From positions 8,742,001-8,806,000 of the forward strand of contig NZ_CP107976.1 in assembly GCF_036099295.1 (NCBI RefSeq): a DNA stretch of 64,000 nucleotides. Direction: 5' to 3'. The position numbers were made by a program, and so were the translations under genes. A model generated the notes under the pieces. The model saw only the letters and a list, made by a program, of their open reading frames with translations. It ran no database searches and was not told the DNA's origin. Positions 43,312 to 51,683 of the stretch are shown one piece after another (positions within the stretch are counted from its first letter, which is position 1; each line of letters begins with the position of its first letter). Source of the stretch: Streptomyces sp. NBC_00358 (GTDB lineage Bacteria > Actinomycetota > Actinomycetes > Streptomycetales > Streptomycetaceae).

Positions 43312-44210
43312 GCGTCCTCCTCGGGCGCGAGGAACTTCTCCAGGCCGTACTGCTCGTGTTCGGCGATCAGCAGCCGGGTGTACTCGTGCCGCGGACGCTG
43401 GAGCACGTCCCGGGTCGGACCTTGTTCGACCACCTCTCCCTGGCGCATGACGAGGACCTCGTCGCACAACTGGGCGACGACGGCCAGGTCGTGGGAGACC
43501 ACGACGAGCGCCAGTCCGGTGCGCTCGCGCAGGTCGGCCAGCAGGTCGAGGATCTCGGCCTGCACGGTGACGTCGAGCGCGGTGGTGGCCTCGTCGGCGA
43601 TGAGGATGCGCGGGCCCGCGGCGATGGCCACGGCGATGAGGACCCGCTGGAGCATGCCGCCGGACAGCTCGTGGGGGTACTGGCCGTGGACCAGTTCCGG
43701 GTCCCGCAGATGGACGGCCTTCAGCAGTTCGACCGCCCGGCGGTGTGCCGCGCGCCGCTTCAGCCCCTTCTTGACCCGGAGGACCTCGGCGATCTGGGCC
43801 CCCACCCGGATCGAGGGGTTGAGATAGGACGCCGGGTCCTGGAAGACCGCGCTGATCGTGGCGCCCCGCAGGTCCGTCCAGCGCGCGGGGGACAGGCCGG
43901 CGATGTCGTCGCCGTCGATCTCGACCGAGCCGCCGCTGATCTCGAAGTGGGCGGGCAGGATGCCCAGCGCGGCACGGCAGGTGAGGGTCTTTCCGCTGCC
44001 GGACTCGCCGACGATGCCGACGGCGCTGCCGGGCGTGAGCGTGAAACTCACGCCGTGGACGATCTCCCGGTCGCCGGCCCGGTCGGCGATGCGCACATCG
44101 CGTACGGCCAGTACCGGGGACGGCGGTCGGGCGGGCCGCCCGGGACCCGGCTCGGTGATCTCCTCGGTCTTCTCGACCTCGGTGGGGCGCTTCTCGGACA
44201 GGGTGGTCAT
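43308..44210 (-). CDS. Peptide/nickel-type ABC transporter ATPase 1
   Basis: 300 residues. Walker A GESGSGKT, signature LSGGMLQRVLIAVAIA, Walker B ILIADEATTALD and H-loop SHDLAVVAQ are intact. A 30-residue charged N-terminal tail (EKRPTEVEKTEEITEPGPGRP) is unusual. ATG 44210 overlaps the permease 2 stop (ATGA), so all transporter genes are coupled. Confidence 0.95.
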   Translation of the reverse strand: MTTLSEKRPTEVEKTEEITEPGPGRPARPPSPVLAVRDVRIADRAGDREIVHGVSFTLTPGSAVGIVGESGSGKTLTCRAALGILPAHFEISGGSVEIDGDDIAGLSPARWTDLRGATISAVFQDPASYLNPSIRVGAQIAEVLRVKKGLKRRAAHRRAVELLKAVHLRDPELVHGQYPHELSGGMLQRVLIAVAIAAGPRILIADEATTALDVTVQAEILDLLADLRERTGLALVVVSHDLAVVAQLCDEVLVMRQGEVVEQGPTRDVLQRPRHEYTRLLIAEHEQYGLEKFLAPEEDA

Positions 44211-45103
44211 CGCACACCTCCGGCGGGGGCGGGGCCGGCCTCGCGGCGGCGGTTGGCACGGGCCTTGCGGCTGTTGACCAGGGCGCGGCCCGCCTCGCCC
44301 GAGACGTCGCGGATGGCGTCGGCGAGGAGGTTGCAGGCCCAGACCGTGACCATGATCAGCAGGGCCGGGGCGAGCGGTGCCCATGGCTGGTGGCTGAGGT
44401 AGCCGAGGTCCGAGGCGAGCAGACCGCCCCAGGTGGGCGCGGGAGGCTGGACGCCGATGCCGAGGAAGGTCAGGCTCGACACGATGACGAAGCCGACCCC
44501 GATGGTCTGGGCGAGCGCCACCGCGATCGGCGGGAGCACCTTGGCCCAGACATGGCGCCGTACGACCCAGCCGATCGACGCGCCCGAGATCAGCGCGGCC
44601 TCCACGTACGGTGAGCGGGTCACGGCCAGTGTGGCCGCGCGGGCCACGCGGTAGAACAGCGGGGACACCAACGCGCCCGTGACCAGCATCGCCTGGGAGA
44701 GGCCGTTGCCGAGCAGTGCGATGACGGCGACGGCGAACAGCAGGAACGGCAGGGCGACCAGGGTGTCGGCGAGCCGGAGCGTGACCCATTCGAAGACCCG
44801 GCCGAGCTGGACCGACAGGATGCCGGGGACCGCTCCGATGGCCAGGGCCGTGAACGCGACCTCCAGTGAGCCGAGGACGCTGACGCGGGAGCCGTCGAGG
44901 AGCCGGCTCAGCACGTCACGGCCGAGATAGTCGGTCCCCAGCCAGTGGGCGCCGGAGGCGGCGGCGAGCGGGTGGTCGCTGGTGGCCAGGGGGTTCTGCG
45001 GAGCGAGCAGCGGCCCGAACAGGGCGAGTACGGCGATCACGGCGAGGACGGCGAGGGCGATCCGTCCGGAGGTGAGGGAGAGGACGCGGCGGACCATGCT
45101 CAC
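44207..45103 (-). CDS. Peptide/nickel-type ABC permease (DppC-like)
   Basis: 298 residues. One N-terminal helix, then the OppC-type linker GAHWLGTDYLGRDVLSRLLDGSRVS and the permease domain with EAALISGASIGWVVRRHVWAKVLPP as its EAA loop and SSLTFLGIGVQPPAPTWGGLLA near the end. GTG 45103 overlaps the previous stop by four bases. The C-terminal tail is basic and cytoplasmic. Confidence 0.94.
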   Translation of the reverse strand: MSMVRRVLSLTSGRIALAVLAVIAVLALFGPLLAPQNPLATSDHPLAAASGAHWLGTDYLGRDVLSRLLDGSRVSVLGSLEVAFTALAIGAVPGILSVQLGRVFEWVTLRLADTLVALPFLLFAVAVIALLGNGLSQAMLVTGALVSPLFYRVARAATLAVTRSPYVEAALISGASIGWVVRRHVWAKVLPPIAVALAQTIGVGFVIVSSLTFLGIGVQPPAPTWGGLLASDLGYLSHQPWAPLAPALLIMVTVWACNLLADAIRDVSGEAGRALVNSRKARANRRREAGPAPAGGVR

Positions 45104-46128
45104 ACCCCCCGCTGCGAGGCCGGCGTGACGCGCGCCAGCACCAGGCTGACGAGCAGGTTGAAGGCGACGACCAGGACGATCGACACCACGAGGACGCCCT
45201 GCACGGCCGGTACGTCACCGGCCTGCGCGGAGTCGTTGGCGAACCGTCCGAAGCCCTGGAGGCCGAAGATCCATTCCGTGACGACGGAGGCACCGACCAG
45301 CGCGGGGAACTTGAGGCCGAGGGTGGCGAGCGCGGGCCCGAGGCCGTTGCGCAGCACATGGCCGAAGAAGATCCTGCGCGGGCTCAGGCCGCGGACGACC
45401 GCTCCGGTCACGTAGTTCTCGCGGTAGGCCCCGATCAGGCTGCCGCGCAGTTGCCGCGCGACATCGGCGACGACGTCGAAGCTCAGGGCGACGGCGGGGA
45501 GGGTGATGTGGGCGAGCCACGGCCCGAACCCCTGATCCGCCGGGATGTATCCGGCGGACGGGAACAGGTGCAGTCCCACCGCGAAGACCGCGACCAGCAC
45601 GATGCCGACGACGAAGGCCGGCATCACCGAGATCACCGTGACGAAGCCCGTGATCGCCCGGTCGACCCAGGTGGTGCGGCGCAGCGCCGCGACCGTGCCG
45701 AGGGCGAAGCCCGCGACCACGCCGATGAGGAGCGCGAAGGTCGCCACCGACAGACTCACACCCAGGCCGAGGCCGATGAGGGTGGAGATGTCGGCGCCGT
45801 TGGTCCAGCTCGCGCCGAGCTGTCCGTGCAGGACGCCGCCGAACCAGTCCGCGTACTGCACGAGGAACGGCCGGTTCAGGCCCCAGTGGGCCTCGACGCG
45901 GGCGACCGCCTCGGGAGTCGCCTCCTCGCCCAGTTGGATGCGCGCCGGGCTGAGCCCGCTCAGTGACCGCAGCGCGAACGTCACGAACGTCGCGACCAGG
46001 AAGACGGGCACGAAGATCGCGACCGACCGGGCGAGGGTGGCCAGGACGCGGCCCAGGGTGTGCCGTGTCCGGGCCGCGGTGGCCGGGAGACGGATGTCGG
46101 GTGGGGCCGGTGCCTCCGTCGTCGTCAT
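45100..46128 (-). CDS. Peptide/nickel-type ABC permease (DppB-like)
   Basis: 342 residues. The DppB architecture is seen: an N-terminal helix (SVAIFVPVFLVATFVTFAL), a periplasmic-side loop with IQLGEEATPEAVARVEAHWGLNRPFLVQYADWFGGVLHGQLGASW, and the core ending RENYVTGAVVRGLSPRRIFFGHVLRNGLGPALATLGLKFPALVGASVVTEWIFGLQGFGRF. It pairs with the DppC-like permease. It begins 34 bp after the lipoprotein gene. Confidence 0.94.
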   Translation of the reverse strand: MTTTEAPAPPDIRLPATAARTRHTLGRVLATLARSVAIFVPVFLVATFVTFALRSLSGLSPARIQLGEEATPEAVARVEAHWGLNRPFLVQYADWFGGVLHGQLGASWTNGADISTLIGLGLGVSLSVATFALLIGVVAGFALGTVAALRRTTWVDRAITGFVTVISVMPAFVVGIVLVAVFAVGLHLFPSAGYIPADQGFGPWLAHITLPAVALSFDVVADVARQLRGSLIGAYRENYVTGAVVRGLSPRRIFFGHVLRNGLGPALATLGLKFPALVGASVVTEWIFGLQGFGRFANDSAQAGDVPAVQGVLVVSIVLVVAFNLLVSLVLARVTPASQRGV

Positions 46129-46162
46129 GGGTTGCCCCCCTCTCTCTGTGATGGACGGAGTG

Positions 46163-47737
46163 TCAGTTGGAGCCGGCGATGGTCACGCCGGTCCAGTCGA
46201 TGTGGGCCGGGTTCTTCGGCAGGGCGGAGATGGACTTGCTCTTGGCGATGAGGTTGGGCGAGGAGTACGTGAACACCAGGGCCTTGCTCTTCAGGCCGGC
46301 CCGGGTCGCCGCCTGGAGGACCTTCGGGTAGTCCGGCGAGTCCAGCGGGGTCTGGCGGACCTTGGCGATGGCGGCCTCGAAACCGGACGGCTCATAGGGC
46401 GAGCTGAGGTTGAGCGGGCCGTTCGGGCCGAAGTGCGCGGTCAGGGTCTGCGCCGCGGAGTCGCGCCCTGTGGTGCCGTACAGCGAGAACGTCAGGTTCT
46501 TGGCGAAGAACGGCGTGGCCCAGTTCTTGTCGATCTTGATGGTGACGGTGATGCCGACCTTCGCCAACTGCGCCTGGACGATCTCGGCCTGGGGATCCTC
46601 GGCCGGGATCACCAGGTTCAGCTTGAGGCCGCCCGCCTTGTAACCGGCCTCGCTCAGCAGCTTCTTCGCCTTCGCGGGGTCGTAGGCGTAGGCGTCGGCC
46701 GACTGCGGGTCGAAGGCGACATAGCCCTTGGGGAAGGGCTGGTTGGTCACCGAGCCGTAGCCGAACGTCAGCTTGTCGACGAACTCCTGACGGTTGATCG
46801 CGTAGCGGACCGCGTCGACGACCTTGTCGTTGTCGAACGGCGCCTTGTTGGTGTTGAGGCTGAGGTTGGAGGCGTTGAAGCCCGGCTGCACGAAGACGTC
46901 GAGGCCCGCCTTCTTGGCGGCGTCGGCCTGACTCGGCGCTATGTCCGCGAAGTTGTAGACGCCGGTCTGAAGGCCGGAGACGACGGTGGAGGCGTCGGGG
47001 GCGGAACTCAGCTCGACGGTGTTGATGTGGATGTTCTTGGCGTCCCAGTAGTCCGGGTTCTTCTTCAGTACGGCCTTGGTGCCCGGGACGAGCTGGGTGA
47101 CGGTGAAGGGACCGGCGCCGACCGGACTCTGGTCCAGCTTCTCGGGAGACGCGGCCGCCTTGGGGCTGGCGATCTGCAGGACGCGCTCGCCCAGCAGTTG
47201 GGGGATCTGGTAGTCGACCTGGCTCAGATGGATCACCGCGTCCAGGCCCTGGGCGTCCACCGACTTGATGGAGGTCAGGTCGCCGAACAGGGCCGAGTTC
47301 TTCTGCTTCTGGGCCCGTTCGATGGCGGCCTTCACCGCGGCGGCGTCGACCGGAGCGCCGTCACTGAACTTCAGGTGGGGGCGCAGGTGGAAGGTGATCA
47401 CGTCACCCTTGGCGTTGTACTTCCAGCTCTTGGCCAGGTCCGGCACGGCCTTCCCGTTCTCGTCCGTGCGTGTCAACGAGGCGTACACCAGGGCGAGTTC
47501 ACGGAACTGGGCGCCGCTGCCACCGACCACCGGGTCCCAGTGGGCGGGGAAGTAGGAGGAGGTCCACTTCAGCGCGGCGCCGCCGGCGGCCGACGCCGTC
47601 TCGCCGCCGCAGGCGCTCAGCGCGGGGACCAGCACGGTGGCGAGGGCGGTCCCCAGGGCGGCGGCGCGCAGCCGGCCGGGGCGCCGGGCGGAACGGAGGG
47701 TGCCTGCGGGGGTGCGGAGCGTGAGACGTCCGGGCAT
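46163..47737 (-). CDS. ABC transporter substrate-binding lipoprotein (SBP_bac_5)
   Basis: 524 residues. The lipobox is VPALSACGG. The type-5 binding fold follows: LAKSWKYNAKGDVITFHLRPHLKFSDGAPVDAAAVKAAIERA, SPVGAGPFTVTQLVPGTKAVLKKNPDYW, and NLSLNTNKAPFDNDKVVDAVRYAINRQEFVDKLTFGYGSVTNQPFPKGYVAF. Such proteins bind oligopeptides, nickel complexes, glutathione or other bulky ligands. In this operon with LLM enzymes and a Cys leader, an organosulfur ligand is likely. It is the first structural gene after the leader peptide. Confidence 0.94.
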   Translation of the reverse strand: MPGRLTLRTPAGTLRSARRPGRLRAAALGTALATVLVPALSACGGETASAAGGAALKWTSSYFPAHWDPVVGGSGAQFRELALVYASLTRTDENGKAVPDLAKSWKYNAKGDVITFHLRPHLKFSDGAPVDAAAVKAAIERAQKQKNSALFGDLTSIKSVDAQGLDAVIHLSQVDYQIPQLLGERVLQIASPKAAASPEKLDQSPVGAGPFTVTQLVPGTKAVLKKNPDYWDAKNIHINTVELSSAPDASTVVSGLQTGVYNFADIAPSQADAAKKAGLDVFVQPGFNASNLSLNTNKAPFDNDKVVDAVRYAINRQEFVDKLTFGYGSVTNQPFPKGYVAFDPQSADAYAYDPAKAKKLLSEAGYKAGGLKLNLVIPAEDPQAEIVQAQLAKVGITVTIKIDKNWATPFFAKNLTFSLYGTTGRDSAAQTLTAHFGPNGPLNLSSPYEPSGFEAAIAKVRQTPLDSPDYPKVLQAATRAGLKSKALVFTYSSPNLIAKSKSISALPKNPAHIDWTGVTIAGSN

Positions 47738-47760
47738 CGGTTTTTCTTTCTGCGAAGGCG

Positions 47761-47787
47761 CCCGCCCGCGCCGGGGCGGCGGGCGGG
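47761..47787 (-). terminator. Hairpin in the ABC operon leader, possible attenuator
   Basis: CCCGCCCGC / GCGGGCGGG, a 9-bp stem with a 9-base loop, lies just 5' of the lipoprotein ribosome site and downstream of the leader peptide. It could terminate or block initiation depending on leader translation. The rest of the 315-nt gap 47738-48052 holds nothing else that I recognise. Confidence 0.45.
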
Positions 47788-48052
47788 GAGCGAGGGCGGC
47801 ACACCCCGCCGACGGACGCCGCGCAGACCGGGAACGGGCATGCCTGTGTGGGCTTCGATGCGCACATGGGCATGCCGTGCTCAGGGCAGGAGGCGTCGGC
47901 GGACCGCGGGGTGAGCCGGGAGATGAGGAGAGCGGAGGCGACGAAACGCTGAGAGGGCGGCGCGCGATGACGGGGGCCGGGCGGCGGAACGGCGTGTGGC
48001 CGGTGCCGGCGGAACGGGCGTCAGGCGCCTGGGGGCCGCGGTGGGCGGGCGG

Positions 48053-48127
48053 TCAGCGACAGAGAGCGCTGCAGGTGCGCCGCAGGTCCACGTAGCGGCA
48101 CTCCACGCCGGGGTGCGTCGTGAGCAT
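48053..48127 (-). CDS. Cys-rich leader peptide of the peptide-type ABC operon
   Basis: 24 codons, ATG 48127 to TGA 48055-48053. It ends VECRYVDLRRTCSALCR, with three Cys in 15 residues around the YVDLRR core. The -10 element ends 7 bases before the ATG, so the transcript appears leaderless, as in many such attenuators. It precedes the SBP gene by 315 nt. Confidence 0.8.
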   Translation of the reverse strand: MLTTHPGVECRYVDLRRTCSALCR

Positions 48128-48134
48128 GGTGCAC

Positions 48135-48188
48135 ATCCTGGGGCCGGTTCTCGGCGGCTGTCAATGGACACCAATTGGTGTCTCATTG
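48135..48188 (-). promoter_or_regulatory. Promoter and palindromic operator of the ABC operon
   Basis: On the minus strand TTGACA (48164-48159), an 18-bp spacer and CAGGAT (48140-48135). Touching the -35 is a perfect 16-bp palindrome GACACCAATTGGTGTC (48167-48182), flanked by CAATG and CATTG arms with one extra base (48162-48188). The left part CAATGGACACC recurs at 49798-49808 next to the Rrf2 gene. Confidence 0.65.
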
Positions 48189-48345
48189 GGCGGGACGGAC
48201 CTGACCGCTGGTCAGGGGACCGTCGGGCGAAGGCGGGGAGCGACGCGGCGACCGGTCATGCCCGCCCGGCTGCATGTTTCACGGCCTCGGCGGGGCGGGA
48301 ACGGAGCGGCCACCGCCCGAATCGTGACTGCACGTCAGAAACCGT

Positions 48346-49278
48346 TCAGGGCGCGGCGGGAGAGCCGCCGTCACCGGCAGGGTGCACCGCCGCCTCGTCC
48401 GGGTGCAGCCACACGGGACCGTTGCCGGTCCCGACGCGCACGGCACCCGCCGGAGGCCAGGGACCGTCGGTCAGCAGCGTGCGCTCCGGATCGGTCAGAC
48501 TCCGGTACCGGGCCAGCGCCGCCCCGGGAGCCGGCCTCGCCGTTTCCGTGAGCAGCCCGGGGCTCAACTCCTCGAACGCCGACGCGTACTCCTCGTACGG
48601 CCGCCATCCGGGGACGGCCCGACATCCCGAGGGAGCGCGGACCAGCAGGGTCGGCAGCGCGTAGCGGTACCCGCCGTCGGCGGTCTCCTTCGCGGTGCCG
48701 GGATGGGGCGATCTGCCCGAGGGCACCTCGCTCCCCGTCGGCAGCACCTCGCGGACCGGGCGGCGCGCCTCGGCCCGGTCGGCACGCACCGCCTCCAGGA
48801 CGGCCGCCGACGCCGCGTCGGCGGCCAGCCGCTCGCGGTCCAGACCGGGCACACCCCGCACCGCGGACTCCGCCAGCGCCGGGGTGTCCGCCGGCTCCCC
48901 GAGCACGAAGACACTCTCCCGCAGTCGCCGCAGTACCCGCCCGGCCACCTCGTCGCCCTGCCGCTCCGCGGCCTTCGCGACCAGCGAGGACGGCCACGAA
49001 CTCACCGCCACCCGGCTCAGCCGGCGCGCCCGCGGTGCCCCGGTGTGCGCGCTGACGTCCTCGACGTAGCGCGCGTACCACGCGGTCTCCGCCGCCGGAT
49101 CGGGCGGCGGGTCGTCGTCGTGGTCGAAGAGGACGCAGTACGCGCGGCGCCAGCGGACACGGTCCCCCAGTCCGGCGCGCAGGCGGCGGAACACCGGCTC
49201 CGATCCCCAGGCCCACGGACACAGTGGGTCGGTGTACTCCACCACCTCCACCGCGGGCCGCCGCGGCGGGCCGGTCAC
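48346..49278 (-). CDS. DsbA-family (thioredoxin-like) protein
   Basis: 310 residues. VEVVEYTDPLCPWAWGSEPVFRRLRAGLGDRVRWRRAYCVL is the start of the FrnE/Thioredoxin_5 group. The CxxC is reduced to CPWA, so only one active-site Cys remains; this is common in the group and suggests an isomerase, adaptor or thiol-binding role rather than a classical oxidase. The helical insert and ALPTLLVRAPSG (cis-Pro region) follow. GTG 49278 overlaps the Rrf2 stop (GTGA), so it is co-translated with that regulator. Confidence 0.8.
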   Translation of the reverse strand: MTGPPRRPAVEVVEYTDPLCPWAWGSEPVFRRLRAGLGDRVRWRRAYCVLFDHDDDPPPDPAAETAWYARYVEDVSAHTGAPRARRLSRVAVSSWPSSLVAKAAERQGDEVAGRVLRRLRESVFVLGEPADTPALAESAVRGVPGLDRERLAADAASAAVLEAVRADRAEARRPVREVLPTGSEVPSGRSPHPGTAKETADGGYRYALPTLLVRAPSGCRAVPGWRPYEEYASAFEELSPGLLTETARPAPGAALARYRSLTDPERTLLTDGPWPPAGAVRVGTGNGPVWLHPDEAAVHPAGDGGSPAAP

Positions 49279-49709
49279 GCGGCTCCCTTCCGCAGCGACC
49301 GCTCGGCCGCCCCGGCGGGCACCAGAGCGGCCAGGGTCGTGGCGCCCAGCACGGCCGCCGCGTCCGCCTCGATACGTCGCCACACCGCGGGCAGCCCGGC
49401 GGCGGGACCCGGGTAGTCGAGGCCGGCCAGCGGCTCGCCCCGAAGGGTGATCAACTCGCCGTCCACGGCGCGTACGACGTCCAGCAGTGTGATGTCGTCG
49501 GCGGACCGGCCGAGCCAGTAGCCGCCTTCGCAGCCTCGCTGGCTGCGGACCAGGCCGGCCCGTCGCAACTCGCCCACGACGGACTTCAGGAAGCGGAACG
49601 GGACGTGCTGCGAGGAGGCGATGGCCTCGCACGTGAGCGGGCGGGCGGGTTCGCGGGCGAGCTCCAGAAGGGCCCGGGTGGCGTAGTCCGCCTTCGCGGA
49701 GATATGCAT
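49275..49709 (-). CDS. Rrf2 family transcriptional regulator
   Basis: 144 residues. HISAKADYATRALLELAREPARPLTCEAIASSQHVPFRFLKSVVGELRRAGLVRSQRGCEGGYWLGRSADDITLLDVVRAVDGEL is a complete Rrf2 winged helix. Only one Cys (RGCEGGY) is present, so it lacks the three-Cys Fe-S set of IscR/NsrR and is closer to CymR-type regulators, which control cysteine metabolism in Bacillus. It is divergent from the cupin gene. No ribosome site is seen; a leaderless start is possible. Confidence 0.92.
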   Translation of the reverse strand: MHISAKADYATRALLELAREPARPLTCEAIASSQHVPFRFLKSVVGELRRAGLVRSQRGCEGGYWLGRSADDITLLDVVRAVDGELITLRGEPLAGLDYPGPAAGLPAVWRRIEADAAAVLGATTLAALVPAGAAERSLRKGAA

Positions 49710-49797
49710 GCGCTCATGATGCCCGACACGCTGTGCACCGACAGGGCCTCCACCGGTTCCTCACCTACATTGCGGGAACATTGCCGCAGGTGAAGCG

Positions 49798-49840
49798 CAA
49801 TGGACACCTCTTGACATCCTTTTCCGGACCGCTCTAGCGT
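49798..49840 (+). promoter_or_regulatory. Cupin promoter with shared CAATGGACACC element
   Basis: CAATGGACACC (49798-49808) directly precedes TTGACA (49811-49816), an 18-bp spacer and TAGCGT (49835-49840). The ATG at 49849 is 8 bases past the -10, so the transcript is probably leaderless. The 11-mer also sits in the ABC operon palindrome at 48162-48172. Confidence 0.6.
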
Positions 49841-49848
49841 CCCCACCC

Positions 49849-50358
49849 ATGAGCGAGCCGTTGACGACCCCCGGCGAAGGTTTCCACCCCCATCTCCCGG
49901 ACGCCGGAGGGCAGTCCGAACGCCCCCTGCGCACCCGCCTGCACCACATCCGCGCCGACGCCCTCGACGGCGACACGGCGCAGACGGGAGGCATGCGCAG
50001 ATTCGCCGCCGTCAGCGGCACCACCGTCGGCTCCGAGAAGCTGTGGATGGGACAGACCCATGTCGCCCCCTCCACCGCCTCCTCGGACCACCACCACGGA
50101 GAGTCCGAGACGGCGATCTATGTGGTGAGCGGACACCCCGAGTTCGTCTTCCTCGACGACTCGGGGGAACAGCCCGAGGAAGTGCGCCTGCGCACCTCAC
50201 CCGGTGACTACATCTTCGTACCGCCGTTCGTCCCGCACCGCGAGGAGAACCCGGACCCCTCCGACGAGGCCGTCGTCGTCATCGCCCGCAGCACCCAGGA
50301 GGCGATCGTGGTCAATCTGCCGAGGCTGTACGTGCTGGGAGACGGGGAAGAGGCCTGA
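49849..50358 (+). CDS. Cupin domain protein
   Basis: 169 residues, one cupin barrel. Motif 1 is SDHHHGESETAIYVVSGHPEFVF (HxH...E metal set), motif 2 is TSPGDYIFVPPFVPHREENP (His). A metal-dependent small-molecule enzyme or binding protein is expected. It is divergent from the Rrf2-DsbA pair under a promoter resembling those of the organosulfur operons, so a role in oxidised sulfur metabolism is possible; no closer family can be named. Confidence 0.88.
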   Translation: MSEPLTTPGEGFHPHLPDAGGQSERPLRTRLHHIRADALDGDTAQTGGMRRFAAVSGTTVGSEKLWMGQTHVAPSTASSDHHHGESETAIYVVSGHPEFVFLDDSGEQPEEVRLRTSPGDYIFVPPFVPHREENPDPSDEAVVVIARSTQEAIVVNLPRLYVLGDGEEA

Positions 50359-50553
50359 CGGGCCGGGCCGGGCCGTTCGGTCGCGCGTCCTTGTGCGGCG
50401 CGGCGCCATCGGCCCCGGGGGCCCGGTGGCGCACCGTGCTCCGCGCTCCGCACCCGCGCGGGGGCGGCGGCCCCCGGTGGGTACGGTAGCCGGAAGATCG
50501 TCGCGACCCGCACCCCGCGAGTCCGCCGGACCCCGGAAGGAACCAACGAGATC

Positions 50554-50595
50554 ATGCGCGTCATCGTGGCCCGCGGCCTGACGGAGCCGTTCTGA
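50554..50595 (+). CDS. Mini-ORF coupled to the downstream hydrolase
   Basis: 13-residue ORF (MRVIVARGLTEPF) with GGAAGGA upstream. Its TGA overlaps the next ATG by one base (TGATG). The strong ribosome site lies before the mini-ORF, not before the hydrolase gene, which suggests coupled initiation. Confidence 0.4.
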   Translation: MRVIVARGLTEPF

Positions 50596-51683
50596 TGAAC
50601 GGCACCGAGACACCCGGCGCCGAGGAATCCGTCCTGGTGCACATCGACGGACGGGCCGCCCACCTCGTCCTCAACCGGCCGAAGGCCCTGAACGCCCTGA
50701 ACCACGCGATGGTGCGCCGGATCGACCGGGCCCTCGCCGCCTGGGAGCACGATCCGTCGGTCGAGACGGTGGTCATCACCGGGGCGGGCGAGCGCGGCCT
50801 GTGCGCGGGTGGCGACATCCGGGTCGTCCACGACGACGCGCGCGACGGGGACGGCACCGCGTCCGCGGCGTTCTGGCGCGACGAGTACCACCTCAACGCC
50901 CGTATCGCCCGCTGTCCCAAGCCGTACGTCGCGGTGATGGACGGCATCGTCATGGGCGGCGGTGTCGGCATCTCCGCGCACGGCAGCGCGAGGGTCGTCA
51001 CCGAGCGATCGCGCATCGCCATGCCCGAGACCGGCATCGGCTTCGTCCCCGACGTCGGCGGCACCCACCTGCTCGCCCTCGCCCCGGGCGAACTGGGTAC
51101 CCATCTCGCCCTGACCGGTGCCTCCATCGGCGCCGGCGACGCACTGCTCTGCGGCCTCGCCGACCACTACCTGCCGTCCTCTTCGCTCCCGCGGTTCGTG
51201 GCCGACCTCGCGGATCTCCCGGTACCGGAGGCGCTGGCCCGCCACGCGCGGCCCGCGCCCCCGGGCGAGCTGGCGGAGCGGCGGGAGTGGATCGACGCCT
51301 GCTACACCGCCGACACGGTCGAGGAGATCATCCAGCGACTGCTCGCGGTCGGCGACCCGGCGGCGAAGGAGACCGCGGAGCTCCTCCTCGGGAAGTCGCC
51401 CACCGCCCTGAAGGTCACGCTGGTCGCCGTGCGCCGCGCACGGCGGCTCGGATCGCTGGAACGCGTACTGGACCAGGAGTACCGCGTCTCCTGCGCGGCC
51501 CTGTCCGCCCCCGACCTGGTGGAGGGCGTCCGCGCGCAGATCATCGACAAGGACCGCGACCCGCGCTGGTCCCCGGCCACGCTCGCCGAGGTCACCGACG
51601 CCGACGTCGAGCGCTTCTTCGCGCCCCTGGGCGAACGTGAACTCGGGCTCGCCGGACCCGGCACCGCTACGGAGAAGCACTGA
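50595..51683 (+). CDS. 3-hydroxyisobutyryl-CoA hydrolase (crotonase fold)
   Basis: 362 residues, longer than enoyl-CoA hydratases and typical of HIBYL-CoA hydrolases. Motifs: LNRPKALNALNHAMVRRIDRALAAWEHD, GLCAGGDIRVVHDD, MDGIVMGGGVGISAHGSARVVTERSRIAMPETGIGFVPDVGGTHLLA with the catalytic Glu/Asp. The C-terminal DLVEGVRAQIIDKDRDPRWSPATLAEV is diagnostic. It acts in valine degradation, feeding methylmalonyl-CoA metabolism; mutAB lies 7 kb away. Expression is likely coupled to the 13-codon ORF before it. Confidence 0.92.
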   Translation: MNGTETPGAEESVLVHIDGRAAHLVLNRPKALNALNHAMVRRIDRALAAWEHDPSVETVVITGAGERGLCAGGDIRVVHDDARDGDGTASAAFWRDEYHLNARIARCPKPYVAVMDGIVMGGGVGISAHGSARVVTERSRIAMPETGIGFVPDVGGTHLLALAPGELGTHLALTGASIGAGDALLCGLADHYLPSSSLPRFVADLADLPVPEALARHARPAPPGELAERREWIDACYTADTVEEIIQRLLAVGDPAAKETAELLLGKSPTALKVTLVAVRRARRLGSLERVLDQEYRVSCAALSAPDLVEGVRAQIIDKDRDPRWSPATLAEVTDADVERFFAPLGERELGLAGPGTATEKH

